Source of the DNA: Deltaproteobacteria bacterium
GTDB taxonomy: Bacteria > UBA10199 > SBBF01
Reading direction: 5' to 3'
Length of the DNA: 23,002 nucleotides
NCBI GenBank assembly: GCA_016207765.1
Contig: JACQOY010000005.1
Coordinates: 1-23,002, forward strand
Under the pieces are notes generated by a model. It was not told where the DNA came from and searched no databases. It saw only the letters and a list, made by a program, of their open reading frames with translations. This document shows, piece after piece, positions 17,590 to 23,002 of the stretch; the first letter of the stretch is position 1; each line of letters opens with the position of its first letter. The position numbers and the translations under genes are program-made.

Positions 17590-18306
17590 ATGAACCCGAT
17601 TCTCACCATCGCCAAAAAAGAGTTCAAAGACACCTTCTTCTCCCCCATCGCCTATGTCTTTATCTCCGTTTTTCTGTTTTTGAGCTTTTGGATGTTCTTT
17701 TCAAACTTTTTCATCGAAGGAGAGGCAACCCTCCGTTCCTTCTTCTCGTGGGTGCCGGTGTTGTTCATTGTCTTTTTGCCGTCGGTCACCATGGGGCGGT
17801 GGTCGGAGGAGAAAAAGTCGGGAACCATCGAGACTCTTCTGACCCTGCCGTTAAAAGAGTCGCAAGTTGTGTTGGGGAAATTTTTGGCTGTTTTTTTCTT
17901 CGCCGTAACGGCCATTCTGTTGACCGGACCTTTGGCCCTGACAACGGCCCTTTTGGGCAACCTCGACTGGGGTCCGGTAATCGGCGGCTATGCGGGGCTG
18001 ATTCTTCTCGCGTCGGGATATCTGGCCATCGGCCTTTTTGTTTCGTCGCTGACGGAAAATCAGATCGTGGCGTTCATCCTGACCGTTGTCGCCCTGTTTC
18101 TTTTGTATTTTCTGGGGGCCGAAATTGTTCTCGTCTATGTTCCCGATTTTCTGGGGCCCCTTTTCGCCATGGCCAGCTTTCACAGACATTTTGAAAGCAT
18201 CGCCAGAGGGGTGATCGACACGCGCGATCTGCTCTATTACCTGAGCATGACCGGTTTCTTCGTCCTGCTCAACGTGACGAGCCTGCAAAGCCGAAAATGG
18301 GAGTGA
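17590..18306 (+). CDS. ABC-2 type permease, GldF-like
   Basis: A 238-aa inner-membrane protein with about six hydrophobic segments. It starts MNPILTIAKKEFKDTFFSPI, typical of GldF-type ABC-2 permeases, and carries the RWSEEKKSGTIETLLTLPLK segment that follows the second transmembrane helix in this family. The ATG at 17590 is preferred to an in-frame GTG at 17569, which lies inside the palindromic repeat and would add seven non-conserved residues. The ribosome-binding site is weak, so translation may depend on coupling to the upstream gene. It overlaps or abuts the next gene (TGATGATG at 18304-18311). It acts with the ATPase and the GldG-like subunit; substrate unknown. Confidence 0.92.
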   Translation: MNPILTIAKKEFKDTFFSPIAYVFISVFLFLSFWMFFSNFFIEGEATLRSFFSWVPVLFIVFLPSVTMGRWSEEKKSGTIETLLTLPLKESQVVLGKFLAVFFFAVTAILLTGPLALTTALLGNLDWGPVIGGYAGLILLASGYLAIGLFVSSLTENQIVAFILTVVALFLLYFLGAEIVLVYVPDFLGPLFAMASFHRHFESIARGVIDTRDLLYYLSMTGFFVLLNVTSLQSRKWE

Positions 18307-18308
18307 TG

Positions 18309-19841
18309 ATGGAAGGAAAAAACAAAAAACAGACTCGAAAACAGGCATGGCTGATGGTCTTGCTCGTTGCGGCGGCGCTTTTTTTGGCCAATGTCCTTTT
18401 TCAGCGGATTTTTTTGCGGGCGGATCTGACCGAGGAAAATGAATATACCCTCTCCGATGGCACCAAGAATATCCTTAAAGGGCTCAAAGATCCCATAACC
18501 CTCAAGGTCTACTTCAGCGAAAATCTCCCCCCGGCAGTAAAGCCCATGGAGCAGGGTGTTTTCGATCTCCTGGACGAGTACCGTATTTATTCCGGTTCAA
18601 AAATAAACATCGTCCGCGTTGTTCCGGAAGAATCGCCGCAAAGCGAACAGGAGGCGCAACTGCTGGGCATTCCCCCTCTTCAACTCAACGTCATCCGGCA
18701 GGACAAGCAGGAGTTGATCAAGGTCTATCTAGGGCTGGCCCTTTTCTACCTCGACAAAAAAGAGGTGATTCCCGTTACCATCAAGGTGGACCAGTTGGAA
18801 TACGATCTGACCGCCGCCATCCTTAAACTGACAATCCCCCATGCCCCCCGTCTGGGGTTTATGGCGCCGCAAGCAGATGCGGGGGAAGAGAATCCCTACA
18901 ACCTTCTGGAACAGGTGTTAAAAAGGCAGTTCGATCTGGTGAAACTCGATCCTTCCCCCGACACCCGGGTGCAACAAACATTCGACGCCTTTTTGATGGT
19001 CGATCCACGGGAGGCGGGAACGGAAATAAAAAAGGAACTCGACTCCCTCTTTGACAAGGGAATTCCGGTTGTGCTTCTGGCCTCCCGGGTCGATGTGGGC
19101 AACAATTTGGAGGCATCGACATATCAAACCGGTCTTGAAGACTGGTTCAAGGAAAAAGGGATCGAACTCGACCCGCGGTTGATTATCGATCCCAAAAACC
19201 ATGCCAACGCCACCTTTACCTCCCAGTGGGTGCAATACAATGTCCCCTATCCCTTTTTCGTTCAGGTACCCCGCGATGGGTTGAACCAGGAGAGCGCGGC
19301 GACCGCCAAGCTTGAAAATATCATGTTTCCCTGGACCAACACCCTAAAGATCTTTGCCGAAGAGCATGTCGATTGGAAGTATGCAGTATTGGCAAAGAGT
19401 TCCAGCGCCTCTCTTTTTCAGGAAGGGCCGCCCGATGTAAATCCCCAGGCAATTGAAAATTTTCAACAGGGGGAAGGAGGGGCGGAAGTCATCTCCGTGC
19501 AGGTCAACGCCCCGTCGGTGGATCAGGGGGGAACGGAGCGGCGTCTGGTGGTTGTCGCCAACACGCAGTTTGTCAAGGACCATGTCATCAAGGATTACCA
19601 GGGCAATCTTGTTTTTGTTCAGAACCTCCTCGACTGGCTCACTTTGGGGGACCAGTTGATCGGCATCCGCTCGCGGGGAAAAACGGCCCGGCCTATTGAG
19701 CCCCCTTCCCCCGCAGTGGTTTCGGCGATCAAGTTCGGGCATATGGTGGGCATCCCGCTGGCGGTGATTGGTTTTGGAATTCTGTCGGTCATTTTGAGGA
19801 AGAAAAAAAGGGAGAGAATCGCCGTCTATTTCCGCGTATGA
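18309..19841 (+). CDS. GldG-like ABC transporter auxiliary protein
   Basis: About 510 aa. An N-terminal transmembrane helix (WLMVLLVAAALFLANVLFQ) is followed by the family-typical RADLTEENEYTLSDGTKNIL, a large extracytoplasmic domain, and a C-terminal transmembrane helix (about the last 40 residues) ending in a basic tail. The motif LKDPITLKVYFSENLPP and the later PFVQ-, P-W- and VVANTQFVKDH-like segments fit the GldG/ABC_transp_aux family, whose extracytoplasmic part is thought to bind ligand. Three ATGs (18297, 18306, 18309) are possible; 18309 has GGGAG at the best distance. It overlaps DUF4340 by ATGA. In Bacteroidetes, GldAFG is needed for gliding; elsewhere its role is not established. 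Confidence 0.9.
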   Translation: MEGKNKKQTRKQAWLMVLLVAAALFLANVLFQRIFLRADLTEENEYTLSDGTKNILKGLKDPITLKVYFSENLPPAVKPMEQGVFDLLDEYRIYSGSKINIVRVVPEESPQSEQEAQLLGIPPLQLNVIRQDKQELIKVYLGLALFYLDKKEVIPVTIKVDQLEYDLTAAILKLTIPHAPRLGFMAPQADAGEENPYNLLEQVLKRQFDLVKLDPSPDTRVQQTFDAFLMVDPREAGTEIKKELDSLFDKGIPVVLLASRVDVGNNLEASTYQTGLEDWFKEKGIELDPRLIIDPKNHANATFTSQWVQYNVPYPFFVQVPRDGLNQESAATAKLENIMFPWTNTLKIFAEEHVDWKYAVLAKSSSASLFQEGPPDVNPQAIENFQQGEGGAEVISVQVNAPSVDQGGTERRLVVVANTQFVKDHVIKDYQGNLVFVQNLLDWLTLGDQLIGIRSRGKTARPIEPPSPAVVSAIKFGHMVGIPLAVIGFGILSVILRKKKRERIAVYFRV

Positions 19842-20500
19842 CCAAAAAAATCCTTATCCTTCTTTCCTTGGTCGTCATCCTCGGGCTTGTTGTCATTCTC
19901 GCCCAAAAACCGTTCCATCACCGGTTCGATACGGGGGAAGGCTCCCCTTTCTACCCCGACCTTAAAGAGGAAGAAATCGCGGCGCTTGAAATCGAATATC
20001 TCGTCAACGGAACGCGGTTCGAAAAAGATCCGGAGGGAAAATGGCTGGTGATGGTGAAGGAAACGGAGCTTGAGAAACAGATCGAGGCGGAGGATAAAAA
20101 ACAGGCGAAAAAAACCGAAGAAAAAGTTGAACATAAAAAAATCCCCGCTGACGGAGACAAGGTGCAAGAGATCATCGACACCCTTGTCGAGCTGAAAAAG
20201 GGACCGCCGGTGACCGACAACCCGGAAAAACAGGGGCTTCTTGAACTGACCGATGCCGCGTTGAATGTCGCGGCCTTTGATATGCAAGGAAAAGAGCTGG
20301 CCAAACTCTACGTGGGAAAACAGGGACCCGACATTTTTTCAACTTTTGTCCGCAACAAGGGGGACAACACCATTTATCTGGTGGACAAACACCTTTCGGG
20401 GATTTTCAGCCGGCCTATTGAGGAATGGGCGAAAAAAGAAGAAAAGAAAGAAAACGAAGCGGCGGGGACTCCGCCCGAGACGAACGCCCCTCCCAAGTAG
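19838..20500 (+). CDS. Membrane-anchored DUF4340 protein, short form
   Basis: A 220-aa protein with one N-terminal transmembrane segment (residues 5-22) and an extracytoplasmic body. IAALEIEYLVNGTRFEKDPEGKWLV near 47-71 and the later LNVAAFDMQGKELAKLYVGK and NTIYLVDKHL are DUF4340-type strands. A charged Lys/Glu linker (about 74-104) and a Pro/Glu-rich C-terminal tail (199-220) are low complexity. Many DUF4340 proteins are longer, often 300 aa or more, so this may be a one-module version. The start codon overlaps the GldG-like stop (ATGA), so it is translationally coupled and likely an accessory subunit of the same ABC complex. Its function is unknown. Confidence 0.85.
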   Translation: MTKKILILLSLVVILGLVVILAQKPFHHRFDTGEGSPFYPDLKEEEIAALEIEYLVNGTRFEKDPEGKWLVMVKETELEKQIEAEDKKQAKKTEEKVEHKKIPADGDKVQEIIDTLVELKKGPPVTDNPEKQGLLELTDAALNVAAFDMQGKELAKLYVGKQGPDIFSTFVRNKGDNTIYLVDKHLSGIFSRPIEEWAKKEEKKENEAAGTPPETNAPPK

Positions 20501-20590
20501 TCAAAAGTTATTCCGTCAAGTCAACCATTCTCCTATCCCCTATTAAAAAGCATTTATTATATTGTACGTGTTAAATTAAATAAAATAACC

Positions 20591-20634
20591 TTGTAAAATA
20601 TACAAATTGTACTAAAATAAGGTTGTATTATAAG
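20591..20634 (+). promoter_or_regulatory. AT-rich promoter zone with 16-bp-spaced TTGTA motifs
   Basis: TTGTA occurs at 20591, 20607 and 20623 at an exact 16-bp period, with another at 20562 and an inverted TACAA at 20601. TTGTAC (20607) and TATAAG (20629), 16 bases apart, could be -35/-10 elements for the downstream ATPase. AACCTT (20587) and AAGGTT (20619) form an inverted repeat around the -35. An operator or repressor site is possible; it is not proven. Confidence 0.4.
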
Positions 20635-20642
20635 CCTAGCAT

Positions 20643-20738
20643 CTGGCTTTGCCAGTGCAAGGCGCGGGGCTTGGGGCCATTTGAGGCCCGAAATACATCG
20701 ATGCGAGTAGCATCAACCGGGCCGAAAGGGCCCCAAGT
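20643..20738 (+). repeat. GC-rich hairpin element directly before the DUF4143 ATPase
   Basis: Three nested or adjacent stems are visible. CTGGC-TTT-GCCAG is at 20643-20655. A long imperfect stem of about 20 bp pairs 20670-20690 with 20718-20737 (outer arms CTTGGGGCC and GGCCCCAAG). Inside it, GATGC-GAGTA-GCATC lies at 20700-20714. The last arm ends four bases before the ATG and no Shine-Dalgarno is visible. GGCTTTGCC and GCCCCAAGT recur in the same order just after the gene. Confidence 0.65.
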
Positions 20739-20741
20739 CTA

Positions 20742-22070
20742 ATGTTTAGATTTGCCCAAAACGACCTTATTCGCTGGAAAGACAAGCCCGATCGCAAGCC
20801 ACTCATTGTCCGAGGGGCAAGGCAGGTCGGCAAATCTTTTTTGATTTCTGAATTCGGCAAATCCCATTTTGACGACGTGGTCGAAATCAATTTTGAACGT
20901 CTGCCCGAACATGCGGAATTTTTCAAAGAACGCTCACCGCAAAAAATCATTCAGCTCATTGAGGCGGCAACGGACACGACAATCACGCCGGGAAAAACGC
21001 TCCTTTTTTTGGATGAGGCGCAGGCAGTGCCTCAATTGTTCCCCACGCTCAGGTATTTTTATGAAGAGATGCCGGGGTTGCACATCATCGCGGCCGGGTC
21101 GCTGTTGGAATTTATTTTAAGCGATCATGATTTTTCAATGCCTGTGGGACGCGTGGAGTTTCTTCACCTCTTTCCCATGACGTTCGAGGAATTTGTTCTG
21201 GCAAAATTTGACCGGAAAAAACTGGATTATCTGCATGGCATTTCCCTGTCGGACACCATTCCCGAAGCCCTGCATCGGCAGATGCTGGAAGCCCTTCGCG
21301 AGTACGTCCTTGTGGGCGGCATGCCGATAGCTGTCAAGACCTGGATTGAGCAACACTCACTGGCCGCCTGCGAAGAAGCCAAACATAATCTTCTCTCCAC
21401 CGTTCAAAGTGATTTTGCCAAATACCGCAGGCGCGTGCCTTACGAGCGCCTGGTCGCCTGCCTGAGGCGGCTACCGGCGCTGATCGGCAGGAAGGTAAAA
21501 TACGTCAACATTGACGAGCACGACACGGCAAAGAATTTAAGCGCCGCCCTTGATCTTTTGGAGATGGCGCAAATTATACACCGTGTCTTTCACACGGCGG
21601 CGGGTGGCCTGCCGCTGGGGGCCGAGCGAAACCACAAAATATTCAAACCGCTTTTTCTCGATGTCGGCCTGGTGAGCACGCTCAACGGACTCAACCTCAC
21701 ACAGCTTCAGGACGATTTGACTCTGGTCAATCAGGGCAGGATCAGCGAACAATTCGTGGGCCAGGAATTACTTGCCGGTTTCGCCCCCTATCAAAAACCC
21801 GAAGTTTATTATTGGCAACGCGACAAAAAAAACGCCGCAGCCGAAGTGGATTACGTGATGAATCTGGAAAATCGCATTATTCCCATCGAGGTCAAGTCCG
21901 GCAAGACCGGTCGGCTGAGATCTCTGGGGTTGTTCTGCAAGGAAAAAAATATTTCCCTGGCCTTGCGATTTAATAGCGACAAACCCAGCCTCGTTCGTGG
22001 TGAGTACACACTGGCGAGTCTGCCGCTGTATTTGACGGGTCAATGGCGGCGGCTATTGGCAAGCATTTAA
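20742..22070 (+). CDS. AAA-family ATPase with C-terminal DUF4143 domain
   Basis: 442 aa. The N-terminal P-loop domain starts right at the usual family position (RKPLIVRGARQVGKSFLISE; Walker A 25-32) and has Walker B LLFLDEAQ (87-94) and a sensor segment AAGSLLEF (117-124). The middle part holds VGRVEFLHLFPMTFEEF, and the C-terminus a PD-(D/E)XK-like segment with EVDYV (about 368-372) and IEVKSGKTG (about 382-390). This is the COG1373/DUF4143 layout, common as solitary accessory genes in bacteria and archaea with no settled function. Nuclease activity is inferred from motif only. There is no operon partner; the gene is bracketed by AT-rich sequence and GC-rich hairpins, which suggests acquisition as a unit. 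Confidence 0.93.
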   Translation: MFRFAQNDLIRWKDKPDRKPLIVRGARQVGKSFLISEFGKSHFDDVVEINFERLPEHAEFFKERSPQKIIQLIEAATDTTITPGKTLLFLDEAQAVPQLFPTLRYFYEEMPGLHIIAAGSLLEFILSDHDFSMPVGRVEFLHLFPMTFEEFVLAKFDRKKLDYLHGISLSDTIPEALHRQMLEALREYVLVGGMPIAVKTWIEQHSLAACEEAKHNLLSTVQSDFAKYRRRVPYERLVACLRRLPALIGRKVKYVNIDEHDTAKNLSAALDLLEMAQIIHRVFHTAAGGLPLGAERNHKIFKPLFLDVGLVSTLNGLNLTQLQDDLTLVNQGRISEQFVGQELLAGFAPYQKPEVYYWQRDKKNAAAEVDYVMNLENRIIPIEVKSGKTGRLRSLGLFCKEKNISLALRFNSDKPSLVRGEYTLASLPLYLTGQWRRLLASI

Positions 22071-22142
22071 ATCGGGGGCTTTGCCGCTGGCGCCCGGAAC
22101 AGCACCCCCGGTGCCCCAAGTGTCGGAGTCTCTGACTCCGAC
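22071..22142. repeat. GC-rich palindromic element directly after the DUF4143 ATPase
   Basis: The element begins at the base after the stop codon. It repeats GGCTTTGCC (22077-22085) and GCCCCAAGT (22113-22121) from the upstream element, in the same order, and ends with a perfect hairpin, GTCGGAGTC-TCT-GACTCCGAC (22122-22142). No T-run follows, so the hairpin is not a classical terminator, though it could act as a 3' end for either converging gene. Confidence 0.6.
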
Positions 22143-22208
22143 CCCGTGCCCCCCGTTCGCTCGGACGGAATCAATCCGATCCTCGCTCACCTAAGCACTT
22201 TTTGCCGA

Positions 22209-22790
22209 CTAAGCAACCGATTTGAAATACTCCTTCGACTTCTGTGGATCGGGCTTCATGGTTTTGCCCCCTTTGTGCCAATTGGCGGGGCAGACCTCGC
22301 CGGTTTTTTTCACCGTCTGAATCGCCTCGAGAACCCTCAACACTTCATCGACATTCCGGCCGATACCCAAGTCGTGCACCACTTCGTAGGCAACATTTCC
22401 CTCCGGATCAATAATGAAGAGACCTCTCAAGGCAATACCCGCGTCCAGAAGAACGCCATAATCGGCGGCGATTTTCTTCGAGAGATCGGCCAGAAGAGGA
22501 TACTCGATCTTTCCAAGCCCCCCTTCCTTGCGGGATGTGTTGATCCAGGCCAGATGGGAAAATTTTGAATCGACCGAACAGCCGAGAACTTCGGCGTTCA
22601 ATTTTTTGAAATCCTGGATGCGATCCGAAAAAGCGGTGATTTCCGTCGGGCAGACAAAGGTGAAATCGAGCGGGTAGAAATAAAGCACCACCCATTTTCC
22701 CTTGTAGTCCGACAGCTTGATTTGTTTGAAATCGCCCCCGATAACCGCGTCGGTCGCAAATTCCGGGGCTTTCTTTTGAACCAGACTCAT
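22209..22790 (-). CDS. Typical 2-Cys peroxiredoxin (AhpC/Prx1 type)
   Basis: A 193-aa cytoplasmic thiol peroxidase reducing H2O2 and organic peroxides. The peroxidatic Cys47 lies in [12 protein letters not shown] and the resolving Cys167 in GEVCPANW. Arg of the active site ([10 protein letters not shown]) is present. [12 protein letters not shown] and the C-terminal EYFKSV correspond to the GGLG and YF motifs that make Prx1-type enzymes prone to over-oxidation. The ATG at 22790 ([11 protein letters not shown]) is the family start; an in-frame ATG at 22850 would add 20 residues overlapping a large inverted repeat. The ribosome-binding site is weak. The gene is alone, converging with the DUF4143 ATPase. 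Confidence 0.95.
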   Translation of the reverse strand: MSLVQKKAPEFATDAVIGGDFKQIKLSDYKGKWVVLYFYPLDFTFVCPTEITAFSDRIQDFKKLNAEVLGCSVDSKFSHLAWINTSRKEGGLGKIEYPLLADLSKKIAADYGVLLDAGIALRGLFIIDPEGNVAYEVVHDLGIGRNVDEVLRVLEAIQTVKKTGEVCPANWHKGGKTMKPDPQKSKEYFKSVA

Positions 22791-22821
22791 AATTTTGTAT
22801 GTTCCCTGCTGTGGCGCAACA

Positions 22822-22867
22822 CCACGAGGTGCATGTAATTCGTACATCAAGCCCTCGTGGAATTATA
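22822..22867 (-). promoter_or_regulatory. Peroxiredoxin -10 element and nested inverted repeat
   Basis: On the minus strand a perfect TATAAT (22862-22867) is followed at once by an inverted repeat with outer arms CCACGAGG/CCTCGTGG (22853-22860, 22822-22829) and inner arms ATGTA/TACAT. No good -35 is seen. The repeat spans the predicted transcription start and could be an operator or a 5'-leader stem-loop. Confidence 0.5.
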
Positions 22868-22892
22868 CAGCAAGTTCCTCCTTGGTTTTTCT

Positions 22893-22985
22893 ACCTCCCC
22901 CAACCCCTCCTTACAAAGGAGGGGAAATTTCTCCTCCCCTTTGTACCCTAAAGGGCTACTTCGTTGAGGGGAGGCCGGGTGGGGT
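22893..22985. repeat. G/C-tract palindromic intergenic repeat at right edge
   Basis: It includes a perfect hairpin, CCCCTCCTT-ACA-AAGGAGGGG (22904-22924), followed by a second CTCCTCCCC/GAGGGGAGG pairing. The composition and words resemble 3856-3912 and 3710-3724, suggesting a dispersed intergenic repeat family. No gene is seen from 22791 to the right edge. Confidence 0.55.
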
Positions 22986-23002
22986 AGAGAATTGTGGGGC
23001 AA

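Noticed and set aside
20742..22070. A defence or toxin-antitoxin role for the DUF4143 ATPase
   Set aside because: No antitoxin, methylase, helicase or other defence partner is adjacent, so the role cannot be supported from this window.
22122..22142. An intrinsic terminator between the DUF4143 gene and peroxiredoxin
   Set aside because: The hairpin is perfect but no T-run follows on either strand, so it is recorded as a repeat rather than a terminator.

Overview
The window looks like a chromosomal segment of an uncultured, Gram-negative, deltaproteobacterium-grade organism. The evidence is a diderm gene set (BamD lipoprotein, TolC-type outer-membrane factor, HAE-1 RND pump, Sec and lipoprotein signal peptides), a membrane pyrophosphatase, sigma-54-linked nitrogen genes and moderately GC-rich sequence. 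No feature fixes the species; the taxonomic statement is inference.

Layout. (1) 1-260: the 5' part of a minus-strand gene running off the left edge. (2) 320-5751, minus strand: a nitrogen-assimilation island read as amt2-glnK2, then a sigma-54-type promoter, amt1-glnK1, a hairpin, glnA and a strong intrinsic terminator. The two PII proteins are almost identical and the two Amt proteins are clearly different. (3) 5836-7271, plus strand: a YacP/NYN-type nuclease-like gene carrying an in-frame palindromic repeat, and a lipoprotein with a metzincin-like zinc motif. (4) 7285-9714, minus: a large K+-independent-type membrane pyrophosphatase. (5) 9839-14900, plus: a small secreted protein, a TolC-family protein and an RND pump overlapping by ATGA, with no periplasmic adaptor gene. 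(6) 14931-16502, minus: tRNA-Pro(CGG), bamD and a cytoplasmic TPR protein, apparently one transcript from a strong promoter. (7) 16593-20500, plus: a GldA/GldF/GldG-like ABC system plus a DUF4340 protein, with overlapping or closely spaced genes and a promoter placed so close to the first ATG that the message is probably leaderless. (8) 20501-22142: an AT-rich promoter zone with 16-bp-spaced TTGTA motifs, then a lone AAA/DUF4143 ATPase tightly bracketed by related GC-rich hairpin elements. (9) 22209-22790, minus: a typical 2-Cys peroxiredoxin with a nested inverted repeat over its promoter, then a G/C-rich palindromic repeat to the right edge.

How they work together: ammonium uptake (Amt) is gated by PII proteins and feeds glutamine synthetase. 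BamD and the TPR protein belong to envelope biogenesis, the TolC/RND pair to export, and the Gld-like ABC set to an unknown envelope process. No convincing new defence or mobile system was found. The observations most worth following are the hairpin-bracketed DUF4143 gene, the tRNA-bamD junction with no Shine-Dalgarno, the palindromic repeat inside a coding sequence, and the variant metzincin lipoprotein.
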